Position numbers and translations under genes: made by a program. From the NCBI GenBank assembly GCA_020633975.1, contig JACKCR010000002.1:248001-312000 (forward strand): a stretch of 64,000 nt of DNA, written 5' to 3'. Source of the DNA: Candidatus Eiseniibacteriota bacterium (lineage in GTDB: Bacteria; Eisenbacteria; RBG-16-71-46; CAIMUX01). The notes below the pieces were generated by a model that was given only the letters and a program-made list of their open reading frames with translations, searched no databases and was not told the origin of the DNA. This document shows positions 49,977 to 58,825 of the stretch, piece after piece; positions within the stretch are counted from its first letter, which is position 1; each line of letters begins with the position of its first letter.

Positions 49977-51397
49977 AGCTCCTGACCCGAACCTTCCCCC
50001 ACGGAGTCCATCCCAAGGAGCACAAGGACACGGCGCCGCTGCCGATCGAGCGGATGCCGTTTACCGACCGCTATGTGCTTCCGCTCGCCCAGCACATCGG
50101 GGCGCCGAGCAAGGGGATCGTGAAGGTCGGCCAACATGTGGAACGCGGGGAGAAGATCGCGGAGCCGGGTGGCTTCGTCTCCGTCGCGCTGCACAGTCCG
50201 GTCACGGGCACCGTGCGGTCTCTCGATCCGAAACGGCATCCGAACGGCAGCCTCGTTCCCGCCATCGAGATCGAGATCGACCGCTACGCCGGGCAAGAGA
50301 CGCCGCGCGGGACGCCGGCCGATCCGCAAGCGGGATCGATCGACGACTTCGTCGCACGGATCCAGCAGATGGGGCTCGTCGGTCTCGGGGGCGCCGCGTT
50401 CCCGGCGCACGTGAAGTACCGGATCCCCGATGGTGCGGTCGTCAAGGAACTCCTCGTCAACGGGTGCGAGTGTGAGCCCTACCTGACCTGTGACCATCGT
50501 GTGATGCTCGAGAACGCGGAAGACGTCGTCCGCGGCAGCGTCGTCCTGCGCGACCGGATCGGCGCCCATCTCGCGACGATCGGAGTCGAGCGGAACAAGC
50601 TCGACGCCGTCGCTGCGCTGCAAGAAGCGGCGAAGGGCGACGATCGGGTGCGCGTCGTCCCGCTCGAGGTGAAGTATCCGCAGGGTGCGGAGAAGATGCT
50701 GGTCAAGGCGGTCCTCGGCGTAGAGGTTCCGGCGGGCAAGCTCCCTCTCGAGGTCGGCGTGCTCGTGAACAACGTTTCTACCGTCGCCTGTCTCGCCGAC
50801 ATCTTCGACCGGGGCACACCGCTCGTCGAACGCGTCGTGACGGTCGCGGGGCCCGCGGTGCGTCGTCCCAGCAACCTGATCGTGCCGATCGGAACGCCCG
50901 TGCGTGCCGTGCTCGAGTACTGTGGCGGACTCACGGGCGACGCGCGTGAGATCGTCATGGGCGGTCCGATGATGGGACAACCTCTCGGCAGCATCGACGT
51001 CCCCGTGATCAAGGGCACCTCGGGACTTCTCGCGTTCACCGAGAGCAAACTCGCCCGACCGGCGGAGTATCACTGCCTCAAGTGCGGCCGCTGCGTCGAG
51101 GCGTGTCCGGTCTTCCTCAACCCCTCCCGTCTCGCCCGGCTCGCGAAGGTCGGGAAGTACGAAGACATGGAGCGGTTCCAGGTGATGGACTGCATGGAGT
51201 GCGGCTCCTGTAGCTACGCCTGCCCGTCGAACATTCCGATCGTGCAGCTGATCCGTGTCTCGAAGTCTTGGGTGCGCGAACGCCAGCGAGACGCGAAGAT
51301 CGCCCAGGCCAAGGAAGCGGCGGAGCAAGCAGCCAAGCCCGCAGCAGACGGCCCGGGCGACGCTAGCGCCAAGGACGGCAAGGAGACGAATCGATGA
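49973..51397 (+). CDS. rnfC: Rnf complex subunit RnfC
   Basis: This 474-aa protein has the RnfC order. First an N-terminal barrel (HKDTAPLPIERMPF … GTVRSLDPKRHPNGSLVPAIEIEID), then the NADH/FMN Rossmann-like region with QMGLVGLGGAAFPAHVKY and LLVNGCECEPYLTCDHRVM, then the SLBB-like segment. Two [4Fe-4S] clusters follow: C368-x2-C371-x2-C374-x3-C378-P and C407-x2-C410-x2-C413-x3-C417-P. RnfC exchanges electrons with NAD(H) on the cytoplasmic face. The ATG overlaps the FdB stop (ATGA), and its stop overlaps the rnfD start, so FdB, RnfC and RnfD are produced by coupled translation. Its C-terminal Lys/Ala tail lacks the long repeats seen in enterobacterial RnfC. Confidence 0.95.
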   Translation: MKLLTRTFPHGVHPKEHKDTAPLPIERMPFTDRYVLPLAQHIGAPSKGIVKVGQHVERGEKIAEPGGFVSVALHSPVTGTVRSLDPKRHPNGSLVPAIEIEIDRYAGQETPRGTPADPQAGSIDDFVARIQQMGLVGLGGAAFPAHVKYRIPDGAVVKELLVNGCECEPYLTCDHRVMLENAEDVVRGSVVLRDRIGAHLATIGVERNKLDAVAALQEAAKGDDRVRVVPLEVKYPQGAEKMLVKAVLGVEVPAGKLPLEVGVLVNNVSTVACLADIFDRGTPLVERVVTVAGPAVRRPSNLIVPIGTPVRAVLEYCGGLTGDAREIVMGGPMMGQPLGSIDVPVIKGTSGLLAFTESKLARPAEYHCLKCGRCVEACPVFLNPSRLARLAKVGKYEDMERFQVMDCMECGSCSYACPSNIPIVQLIRVSKSWVRERQRDAKIAQAKEAAEQAAKPAADGPGDASAKDGKETNR

Positions 51398-52407
51398 CCA
51401 CGACGGGTTCCGACCTCGTCCTCCAATCGCCTCCGTTCGATTCGGCGCGTCTCACCACCCCGAAGCTGATGCAGGAGGTCACGCTCGCGACCGTGCCCGT
51501 GCTCCTCGCCGCAGTTTGGTTCTTCGGGATCACGGCACTCTTCATCGTCGCGGCAGCCTGCGCGGGAGCGATGGGCGCGGAGTGGCTCTTCGGACAACGA
51601 ACTGCGACGGGACGACGAGGCGCGACTCTGGGAGACGGCACGGCACTCCTCACCGGCGTACTCATGGGTCTCACCCTGCCGCCCACGATTCCACTCTGGA
51701 TGGCGTTCGTCGGAGGGCTCGTCGGGATCGGGATCGGAAAGCTCGTGTGGGGAGGTCTCGGCGGAAACATCTTCAACCCGGCTCTCGTCGGGCGCGCGTT
51801 CCTTCAGGCGGCGTTTCCCACCGCGCTCACGACTTGGCGCGCAAGTGGTGGCGCCGACACGTTGTTCCATGTCGACAAAGGTGCCTTCGCCATTCCGTTC
51901 GCGAGTTCCGGAGTCGACGCGGTAACCACGGCCACCGCCCTCTCGCGGATGAAGTTCGACGCAGAGTTCCTTCCCTGGCTCGACCTCTTGCGCGGGAACG
52001 TCGCTGGTTCGCTCGGTGAGACCAGCGCCGGCATCCTCATCCTCTGCGGGATCTGGATGGGCGTCCGTCGTCTCTACGACTGGCGTGTACCCGTGACGAT
52101 CCTCGTGACCGTGGCCGTACTCGGCCAGATCTTCCACTTCGTCTCACCGGAGAAGTATCCCGACGCGCTCTTCATGCTCTTCTCGGGCGGGCTTCTCTAC
52201 GGCGCGGTGTTCATGGCGACCGACCCTGCCACGTCACCGACGGCGCCCCGAGGGGCACTCATCTTCGGCGCGGGCATCGGTGTCCTCGTCGTCTTGATCC
52301 GACTCTTCGGCGGACTGCCGGAGGGCGTGATGTACGCGATCCTTCTCATGAACGCTACGACTCCGCTCATCGAGCGCGTGACCCAGCCGCGCATCTTCGG
52401 GAGGTGA
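51394..52407 (+). CDS. rnfD: Rnf complex membrane subunit RnfD
   Basis: This 337-aa protein has about ten hydrophobic helices. It carries the NqrB/RnfD features: GDGTALLTGVLMGLTLPPTIPLWMAFVGGLVGIGIGKLVWGGLGGNIFNPALVGRAFL, and the covalent-FMN attachment threonine in DAVTTATALSRMK (S/T-x-A-T type). RnfD carries FMN inside the membrane and contributes to ion translocation. The ATG overlaps the rnfC stop. Loading of FMN on Thr requires an ApbE flavin transferase, and apbE lies 6 kb away on the other strand. Confidence 0.95.
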   Translation: MTTTGSDLVLQSPPFDSARLTTPKLMQEVTLATVPVLLAAVWFFGITALFIVAAACAGAMGAEWLFGQRTATGRRGATLGDGTALLTGVLMGLTLPPTIPLWMAFVGGLVGIGIGKLVWGGLGGNIFNPALVGRAFLQAAFPTALTTWRASGGADTLFHVDKGAFAIPFASSGVDAVTTATALSRMKFDAEFLPWLDLLRGNVAGSLGETSAGILILCGIWMGVRRLYDWRVPVTILVTVAVLGQIFHFVSPEKYPDALFMLFSGGLLYGAVFMATDPATSPTAPRGALIFGAGIGVLVVLIRLFGGLPEGVMYAILLMNATTPLIERVTQPRIFGR

Positions 52408-52409
52408 CG

Positions 52410-53198
52410 ATGGAAGCCCCGCGTCAAACTCCTGCGTATCGTCTCATCGTCACCCTCGGAGTGGCCGGGTTCCTCTCCGGCCTCATCATCGTGAGCGTCT
52501 ACGAGTGGACCCGTCCCAAGATCCTCGCGCATCAGGCGGAGTCTCTTCGCAAGGCGGTGCTCGAGGTGCTGCCTGCCGCCAAGACGATGCGTCCTCTCGT
52601 CGAGGTGGATGGAGCCTGGCGGATCGCGCCCGAAGGCGGCGCAACAGCCGGGGCCGGAACCGCCGGAGCCGAGTCTGGCTCGGGCGACGGGGCTTCGGGC
52701 TCCTCGACGTCTGCTGCCGCGGACGGCGCAGACGATGGGGCAGCGGGCGGAAAGGAAGCCGCACCCGGGGAGCGAGCCTTTGCAGGCTTCGACGACTCCG
52801 GAAGCCTGGTCGGCTTCGCCTTCGAGGCGGAGGGCGGAGGCTTCCAGGACGTGATCCGACTCATCTACGGATTCGATCCGAAGGCGAGAGAGATCGTGGG
52901 CATGCGCATTCTCGAGAGCCGTGAGACCCCGGGCCTCGGCGACAAGATCTACAAGGACCCGAAGTTCGTCCACGGCTTCGATGCACTCGCCGTCGATCCC
53001 GAGATCGTACTCGTGAAGGGCGCGGGTTCGGGGAAGGAGAACGAAGTGCATGCGATCACCGGCGCGACCATCTCGTCGCGTGCCGTGGTCGAGATCCTGA
53101 GGACGAGCCGGGCACACTGGGACGACGCCACACCGCAGGACACCTCGATGGATCGAACCCGCGTCAGCGAGAAGGAGGAGGTCCAGGGTGGCAGCTGA
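52410..53198 (+). CDS. rnfG: Rnf complex periplasmic flavoprotein subunit RnfG
   Basis: This protein of about 262 aa has one N-terminal transmembrane helix (11-32, RLIVTLGVAGFLSGLIIVSVYEW). A periplasmic FMN-binding domain follows, with ESRETPGLGDKI and the flavinylation motif ITGATISSRAVV (T-G-A-T), where FMN is attached to the last threonine. Residues about 76-120 are an unusual Gly/Ala/Ser/Asp insertion not found in typical RnfG. The ATG at 52410 has GGGAGG five bases upstream; a GTG at 52404 overlapping the rnfD stop is possible. It lies between rnfD and rnfE as in most Rnf operons. Confidence 0.94.
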   Translation: MEAPRQTPAYRLIVTLGVAGFLSGLIIVSVYEWTRPKILAHQAESLRKAVLEVLPAAKTMRPLVEVDGAWRIAPEGGATAGAGTAGAESGSGDGASGSSTSAAADGADDGAAGGKEAAPGERAFAGFDDSGSLVGFAFEAEGGGFQDVIRLIYGFDPKAREIVGMRILESRETPGLGDKIYKDPKFVHGFDALAVDPEIVLVKGAGSGKENEVHAITGATISSRAVVEILRTSRAHWDDATPQDTSMDRTRVSEKEEVQGGS

Positions 53199-53835
53199 GG
53201 CGAAGAGCCCGGATCGGCTCTACCAGGAGTTCACGAAGGGGATCTGGAAGGAGAATCCGATCTTCGTCCAGGTGCTCGGCATGTGCCCGATGCTCGCGGT
53301 AACGAACACTGCGATCAACGCGCTCGCCATGGGCGCGGCGACCGCGTTCGTGCTCATCGGATCCAGCTTTCTGGTGTCACTGCTGCGGAAGTTCGTGCCC
53401 AAGGAAGTCCGCATCTCGACCTACATCGTGATCATCGCGACGTTCGTCACCGCGGCCGACTTCCTTCTCCAAGCCACCGTACCGGACATCCACCGCGAAC
53501 TCGGCGCCTTCATCAGTCTCATCGTCGTCAACTGCCTCATCCTCGGACGCCAGGAAGCGTTTGCGTCCCGGAACTCCGTGGGATACGCCGTCGTCGATGC
53601 CATCGGCATGGGGATCGGGTTCGCGCTCGCTCTCTTCATGCTCGGAAGCGCCCGAGAGATCCTCGGATTCGGCAGCTTCTTCGGACATCCTCTCTTCGGG
53701 CCGAACTACGAACCCTGGGTCGTGATGATCCTTCCTCCGGGCGGGTTCCTCATGCTCGGGATGATCCTCCTCGTCATGAACTGGTTCCAACAGCGGAAGT
53801 CCCGCTCGCGCGAGACGATGGAGAAGGCTGCGTGA
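53188..53835 (+). CDS. rnfE: Rnf complex membrane subunit RnfE
   Basis: This 215-aa protein has six hydrophobic helices. It carries RnfE marks: NPIFVQVLGMCPMLAVTNTAINALAMG, FISLIVVNCLILGRQEAFASRN and SAREILGFGSFFGHPLFG. The two buried cysteines (GMCP and VNCL) match those that, together with the corresponding pair in RnfA, hold the intramembrane [2Fe-2S] cluster. The start is a GTG with AAGGAGGAGG upstream, overlapping the end of rnfG by 11 nt. It pairs with RnfA in inverted topology. Confidence 0.94.
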   Translation: MAAEAKSPDRLYQEFTKGIWKENPIFVQVLGMCPMLAVTNTAINALAMGAATAFVLIGSSFLVSLLRKFVPKEVRISTYIVIIATFVTAADFLLQATVPDIHRELGAFISLIVVNCLILGRQEAFASRNSVGYAVVDAIGMGIGFALALFMLGSAREILGFGSFFGHPLFGPNYEPWVVMILPPGGFLMLGMILLVMNWFQQRKSRSRETMEKAA

Positions 53836-53884
53836 TGACTGGGCGTGTGATGGCAGGGAGTCGGTGCGAGAGGAGTGTCTCGCG

Positions 53885-54463
53885 ATGGTAGACCTCGTCT
53901 GGATCTTCTTCGGCGCGGCGTTGGTCAACAACTTCACGCTGTCTTACTTCCTCGGCCTCTGTCCGTTCTTCGGCGTCTCGAGCCGACTCGACGTCGCCGT
54001 GCGCCTCGGGCTCGCGAGCACGTTCGTGATGCTCATCGCGTCCACTGGAGCGTGGTTCCTCAACTCCTACGTGCTCGTGTCCGCGCCCTATCTCCGTCTC
54101 ATCAGCTTCATCGTCGTCATCGCGAGTACGGTGCAGTTCGTGGAGATGGTCGTGAAGAAGGCGAGCCCTGCGCTCTTCCAAGCCCTCGGTATCTTCCTTC
54201 CGCTCATCACGACGAACTGCGCGATTCTCGGTGTCGCCCTGTTCCAGACGAACCGCGGCTACGGGCTCGCTGAAGGGTTGGTCTTCGCGTTCGGTGCGGG
54301 CGTCGGGTTCACCCTTGCTCTGTCGCTCATGGCCGGGATGCGGGAAGAGGTGGAGCTGTCGGACATCCCGTCGGTGGTTCGTGGTACGGCACTCAACCTG
54401 CTGATCGCGGGTGTCCTGTCCCTCGCCTTCATGGGATTCGCCGGCCTCTTCTCCAACCTCTGA
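53885..54463 (+). CDS. rnfA: Rnf complex membrane subunit RnfA
   Basis: This 192-aa protein matches the usual RnfA length of about 193. It has six helices with LTLSYFLGLCPFFGVSSRLDVAVRLGLASTFVMLIAS and LPLITTNCAILGVALF, the two cysteine-bearing loops that ligate the [2Fe-2S] cluster with RnfE. The ATG at 53885 (MVDLVWIFFGAALVNNF) was chosen over the GTG at 53864 because the family starts here and AGGAG lies about ten bases upstream. It is the last gene of the Rnf operon. The following 263 bases to the HEAT-repeat gene show no RNA gene I could identify. Confidence 0.95.
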   Translation: MVDLVWIFFGAALVNNFTLSYFLGLCPFFGVSSRLDVAVRLGLASTFVMLIASTGAWFLNSYVLVSAPYLRLISFIVVIASTVQFVEMVVKKASPALFQALGIFLPLITTNCAILGVALFQTNRGYGLAEGLVFAFGAGVGFTLALSLMAGMREEVELSDIPSVVRGTALNLLIAGVLSLAFMGFAGLFSNL

Positions 54464-54726
54464 GACACTGCTATATGGAAGACAGTAGGGGAGTTGCGGC
54501 CGTTGGCGAGTAGGGCCCGTTGCGGTTCCTCGCCCTGGGTCTGTTGACCCCGCATCGCCGGCGCAACGTATTGGAACTGCTCCAGAGACCCCTTCAGGAG
54601 ATCGCTTCGAGGTACCCGGCCGGTAAGGTAGCCAGTCCCCCGAACGCAGTTCTTGGCTCCACGACCTACAGACCCCCCAGGAGAAGCCGATAGATCTAGA
54701 GGAGTCGTGTCTCGTCCGGAGCAAGA

Positions 54727-56706
54727 ATGGACCCCATAGATCTCTATCGCACCTTCCGCCGGGCACTTAGGGCCTGTCAGCTGTATCCCCAGGGGAGCCG
54801 AGTCCGTCAGGACGCTTCGGAGCGTCTCGCGGAGCGGTTTCGTGCTGCCCTGGAAGAGAGAGGCGAGGGGATCTCCTTCGCGTTCCTCGAGGACGGTACG
54901 TACGTCAACGGCCAGCCCGTACCGGTAGGGGAAGGCGACGACACCGCGGGGCTGGGCGAGCAGCTCTTTCGGCTCGGGATCCGGGAGTTCCGTTTCCTGC
55001 CCGGGCTCGAGGCGACCGAGGTGCTCCGGCTACTCGGGGTGCTGACGCGCGCCCGTCTCGGTGAACTCAACCCCGTCGATGAAGACCTCTCCATCCTTCT
55101 TTGGGAAAGCGACCTCGGTCACGTCGGGTACCTACTCTACGAAGAACACGAAGAGTTCGAGGAGGAGGTCACCCAGGAGCAGATCGAAGTCGAGGAGATG
55201 ATCTCGAAGGAGCCTCCGATCGGAGACTACCTCGAGGACGACGAAGTCGAGATGCCGGACTACCCGGTGGGCGCGCCGACCGGATTGACCGAAGCGGAAC
55301 GGCTGCGGGTGCTCGCCGACTTCCAGCGAGAGACGGAAGAGGACATCCCCCACAAGTACGGGCGGGTGCTCGTCGAGATCCTCCGTGTCGAGACGGACCA
55401 GAAGGAGGTGCCGCGTTTGGAACGCCACCTCCACGAGTATCTGGAAGCGCTCATGGCTTCCGAGCGGTTCGCCATCCTCCAGCGCTTGTCGAACTCTCTC
55501 GAGCTCGAGGGCGACGAGATCGATCCGGTTCGTCACGCGTTCGGAAGGGCGCGGGACTGGTTCCTCCAGTCCGAGCTCTACACGCGCGCCGCCCGTCTCG
55601 CGCAAGGGCATCCCACGGACCAAGAGGCAGCCGACGCTTTCCTCGTGCGCGTTCCCGAGGAGGTCGTGCCGGACCTGGCGAGTCTCCTGCTCGACGAACG
55701 AGCCGAGGTGGCTCCGCAGGTCTTCGACCGGATCCGCGCCCGCATCCGCGAGAGCGCGGACGTGCTCGGACTCTGTCTCGCAGATCCCCGCACCGAAGTG
55801 AGGAAGCTGGCTCTAGAAGAGGCGGGAGTGTTCGATCGGACCGCGACTCGTCGGGTCCGCGAGCTGCTCACGTCGCCGGACCCCGAACTCCGACTGCGGG
55901 CCGCCGGGGCGTTGGCTCGATCGGAAGGTCCGGACGCCCTCGAAGGGTTGGCCGAAGCGCTCGAGGACCCGGAGGTTTCGGTCCGGATCGCCGCGGCCGA
56001 GGCACTGGCTCACCGAGGCGCGAACCGGTGTTTGGAACTCCTGCTCCGGATCATCGTCGGGAAGGACTTCGTGCGGAAGGGGCTCGACGAGAAGAAGGTG
56101 TTCTTCCATGCGGCCGGCAGGATCGCACCGGAAGAGGTGCTTCCCGTGCTGGCCCGACTTGCCGAGCAGCGACGGTTCTGGCCGTCTCGCGATAGAGCGG
56201 AACGGTCGGAGGCCGCATTGGATGCGATGAGCCGTCTCGGTGCCGACGCGCGAACCTTCGTCGAAGATCGCTGGCGTCGACGTCGTCCGGATCTGATGAA
56301 GCGGTTCGATCAGTTCTATCGCCACCACGCCGGACGGATGGCGGACTCGGGGAATCAGCCAGCGAATCGGGGTCTGGATTCTGCGCTACAGACTGCGTCG
56401 TCCGACGCGGGTGCGCTCCAGCCGGCGGGCGTTGCTTCGCCGCGTCCGGTCCCGGTGGCAGGAATGCCACAGCCCGCGCCGATGACCGAAAGGACGGAAC
56501 CATCGCTGGGCGCGCCCGAATCCACGCACTCGAACACGCCTCAGGCCGACACGTCCGGCTCCCCAGACTCTGGTGAGACGATCGCGGAAGTCGACACTTC
56601 GCTCGATGATGTCTTCGCTCCACTCGGGGCGTCCCAACCAGAAGCTCAGAACGATGACCACGACACCGAGCACGGAAGCTCCGAATCTCAGCGGGAGGTT
56701 GCGTGA
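54727..56706 (+). CDS. HEAT-repeat protein paired with an HD-GYP protein
   Basis: This is a 659-aa cytoplasmic protein. An N-terminal module (about 1-130; LYPQGSRVRQDASERLAERFRAALE… LFRLGIREFRFLPGLEATEVLRLLGVLTR) is followed by an acidic linker with EEHEEFEEEVTQEQIEVEE. A helical solenoid with HEAT-like units comes next (about 300-520; ADPRTEVRKLALEEAGVF, SPDPELRLRAAGALARSEGPDALEGLAEALEDPEVSVRIAAAEAL). The tail is a disordered Ser/Pro/Ala segment. HEAT solenoids bind proteins. The stop overlaps the GTG of the HD-GYP gene (GTGA), so they are produced together, probably as a signalling pair. The N-terminal module looks related to that of its partner. Confidence 0.82.
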   Translation: MDPIDLYRTFRRALRACQLYPQGSRVRQDASERLAERFRAALEERGEGISFAFLEDGTYVNGQPVPVGEGDDTAGLGEQLFRLGIREFRFLPGLEATEVLRLLGVLTRARLGELNPVDEDLSILLWESDLGHVGYLLYEEHEEFEEEVTQEQIEVEEMISKEPPIGDYLEDDEVEMPDYPVGAPTGLTEAERLRVLADFQRETEEDIPHKYGRVLVEILRVETDQKEVPRLERHLHEYLEALMASERFAILQRLSNSLELEGDEIDPVRHAFGRARDWFLQSELYTRAARLAQGHPTDQEAADAFLVRVPEEVVPDLASLLLDERAEVAPQVFDRIRARIRESADVLGLCLADPRTEVRKLALEEAGVFDRTATRRVRELLTSPDPELRLRAAGALARSEGPDALEGLAEALEDPEVSVRIAAAEALAHRGANRCLELLLRIIVGKDFVRKGLDEKKVFFHAAGRIAPEEVLPVLARLAEQRRFWPSRDRAERSEAALDAMSRLGADARTFVEDRWRRRRPDLMKRFDQFYRHHAGRMADSGNQPANRGLDSALQTASSDAGALQPAGVASPRPVPVAGMPQPAPMTERTEPSLGAPESTHSNTPQADTSGSPDSGETIAEVDTSLDDVFAPLGASQPEAQNDDHDTEHGSSESQREVA

Positions 56707-58211
56707 GCGCCATGCCTCGGGGGTTCGTCGATCTCGTCGTGAATGAAGACGAGACGCCGATCCAACTCCTCAAGCAGATCTTCGTCACCTTGCAGACCAG
56801 GCGGCTACGAGGCCCGGCGGACGCGCGAGCGGTTGCCGAGGAAGAGACTCTGCACGGCCTTCTCCAGGACCTCGCCGAGCGGGAGCCGATCCGGATCCAG
56901 CGGAGCGGCCCGCACCTGCTCGTGGACCGGACCCGCGTCCGCCCGCATCCTGAGGTGCGACTCCTCGTGAAGAACCTGGTGCAGGACCTCGACCGGTTCG
57001 GGATCGGTGGGCTCGTCCTCGATCCCGCTCTCGACAAGGACAGTCTGCGCAGCTTCCTCGACGCGTATCCGCGCCTGGATGCCGTCCTCCTCGAGAACGA
57101 CGTGGCCGTCAAGGTGACGGACAGTCGCGGGGATGACCGGATCGTCCTCGAGGAAGAGGTCGAAATCGTTCCCGGTGTGGTCATCTTTCCGTACAACCCG
57201 GAGTCGGCGGAAGAGGGGCTGGACCCAACGGAACGGCGCCGTCAGGCTCGTCGTACGTTCTTCAAGGCGCTGAAGGCTGCGCGGCACATCTTCAAGCAAG
57301 CGCAGCTCAACCGGATTGCGGAGCTGCGCAAGACCCGCGCTGTCGTGCACGAGATGATCGATACTGTAGTCGAAGAGGAGTTCTCGCTCCTCGGACTCGC
57401 CGCGATCCACAGCTTCGACGAGTACACGTTCCAGCACTCGGTACACGTCGCGGTGCTCTCGGTGGCATTGGGGCAACGTCTCGGACTTGCACGGAGTGAA
57501 CTCTCGAGCCTCGGTGTCGCCGCGATGTTCCATGATGTCGGCAAGACTCGCGTTCCGCGCCGCGTGCTCTGGAAGCCAGGACGGTACGACAAGGACGAGT
57601 GGCGGATCATGCGGAAGCACCCGCTCGCAGGTGCGCGCGAACTCCTCCGGATGGGCGGCTCGAGCGACCTCGCGGTGCGCGTCATGCTCGTGAGCTGCGA
57701 ACATCACATGCGCTACGACGGTTCGGGCTACCCCAAGCTGGGCGACGACTGGCAGCAGGGGCTCTACTCACGCATCGTCGCTCTCGCCGACTGCTTCGAC
57801 GCGATGACCGCGAGCCGCGTGTACATGGAGCGGCCGTTCACTCCGGATGCCGTCGTCAGGTACATGCTGGAGAACGCGGGACGGATGTTCGACCCGGACC
57901 TTCTCCGGGAGTTCGTCGGGCTCATCGGACTCTATCCGGTGGGGTCCCTGGTTCGTCTGGAGAACGGCGAGCTCGCGGTGGTGACAGAACCTCCCGCGAG
58001 CGCAGCCGAGGTCGAACGCCCGCGGGTGCGGATCCTCCTTCCCGGGGATCACGGATTCTTCGCCGGCGACGAACGTAGCTTGTCCGACGGTCCAGCCGTC
58101 GACCCTCGCTACCGGATCAAGGCGAGCTGTCATCCGCTCGACTTCGGTGTGGAGATGGACGACCTGCTCGAAGAGCACTACCTCGACGACGTCGTCGAAT
58201 CGGCGGCGTGA
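56703..58211 (+). CDS. HD-GYP domain protein (probable cyclic-di-GMP phosphodiesterase)
   Basis: This 502-aa protein has an N-terminal module of about 170 residues. The HD-GYP domain follows (about 235-425): HSVHVAVLSVALG, AAMFHDVGKTRVP (the HD pair), KHPLAGARELL, CEHHMRYDGSGYP (GYP present) and ALADCFDAMTASRVYME. All metal-binding positions seem intact, so c-di-GMP hydrolysis is likely. No receiver or PAS domain is present; input probably comes through the N-terminal module and the coupled HEAT-repeat protein. The GTG at 56703 overlaps the upstream stop with GGGAGG a few bases before it; an ATG at 56712 is an alternative. Confidence 0.88.
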   Translation: MSAMPRGFVDLVVNEDETPIQLLKQIFVTLQTRRLRGPADARAVAEEETLHGLLQDLAEREPIRIQRSGPHLLVDRTRVRPHPEVRLLVKNLVQDLDRFGIGGLVLDPALDKDSLRSFLDAYPRLDAVLLENDVAVKVTDSRGDDRIVLEEEVEIVPGVVIFPYNPESAEEGLDPTERRRQARRTFFKALKAARHIFKQAQLNRIAELRKTRAVVHEMIDTVVEEEFSLLGLAAIHSFDEYTFQHSVHVAVLSVALGQRLGLARSELSSLGVAAMFHDVGKTRVPRRVLWKPGRYDKDEWRIMRKHPLAGARELLRMGGSSDLAVRVMLVSCEHHMRYDGSGYPKLGDDWQQGLYSRIVALADCFDAMTASRVYMERPFTPDAVVRYMLENAGRMFDPDLLREFVGLIGLYPVGSLVRLENGELAVVTEPPASAAEVERPRVRILLPGDHGFFAGDERSLSDGPAVDPRYRIKASCHPLDFGVEMDDLLEEHYLDDVVESAA

Positions 58212-58222
58212 CCTCGCGTCGG

Positions 58223-58825
58223 TCAGCGGGGGAGAAGCGAGTCGAACTCGCCACGACGTCTGAGCTCGATGCCCTGGCACTGGCGCGCGCGTAGCGCCGG
58301 CAGCACGACGAAGAGGCGGCGGTATCCCATCGCGCCGGCCCAGAGCGATACGTTCGTCAGGTCGACGGACTGTTCCCACACGAGATGGAGCAGCTCCTGC
58401 TGGAGCGGAGGCTCGATCCGCCCCGAGTTCTTCCTGAGCAGCAGGAGGACGGCCTGCGTCGGTCTGAGGAGTGCGATGCGGGCGCTCTGTCCGACGATCC
58501 GTTCGATCGCCGTGGTCGGGTACTCGCTGAACGTGTCCGGTGGTGCGGGATGCTCGAGGAGAGCGGGCCAGCCGTCTGCCGCGAGCAGGCCGTTCTCGGA
58601 GGTGTAGTAGCCCGCGGACCGCAGCGCGGAGCGGATCGTCCGTCGTCTCGCCGGCCCGACGATCTCGTCTCCGCTCGCGTATTCAGGTGGAGTTTCGATC
58701 GAGAGCGCGGGGATCGACCGAAGCGGGAACGCGGAGATCCCGGCACGGTTGAGTGCGCGAGCCACGACGACGGCCTGCCGCCAGTGTCGGTGCAGGTCGG
58801 GCCACTTCACGATCGGCGGTGTCAT
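58223..58825 (-). CDS. Hypothetical protein coupled to apbE
   Basis: This 200-aa protein has no family I recognise. It begins MTPPIVKWPDLHRHWRQAVVVARALNRAGISAFPLRSIPAL. It has an Arg-rich middle (VGPARRRTIRSALRSAGYY), an amphipathic LLRPTQAVLLLLRKNSGRIEPPLQQELLHLVWEQ segment and an Arg-rich end. No signal peptide, membrane helix or metal motif is evident. The ATG overlaps the apbE stop (ATGA on the reverse strand), which argues for a real, translationally coupled gene, perhaps related to flavin transfer or to whatever ApbE serves. It converges with the HD-GYP gene 11 nt away. Confidence 0.65.
   Translation of the reverse strand: MTPPIVKWPDLHRHWRQAVVVARALNRAGISAFPLRSIPALSIETPPEYASGDEIVGPARRRTIRSALRSAGYYTSENGLLAADGWPALLEHPAPPDTFSEYPTTAIERIVGQSARIALLRPTQAVLLLLRKNSGRIEPPLQQELLHLVWEQSVDLTNVSLWAGAMGYRRLFVVLPALRARQCQGIELRRRGEFDSLLPR

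Noticed and set aside
54464-54726. tRNA or other small RNA between rnfA and the HEAT-repeat gene
   Set aside because: No cloverleaf, T-loop or terminator could be made from this sequence.
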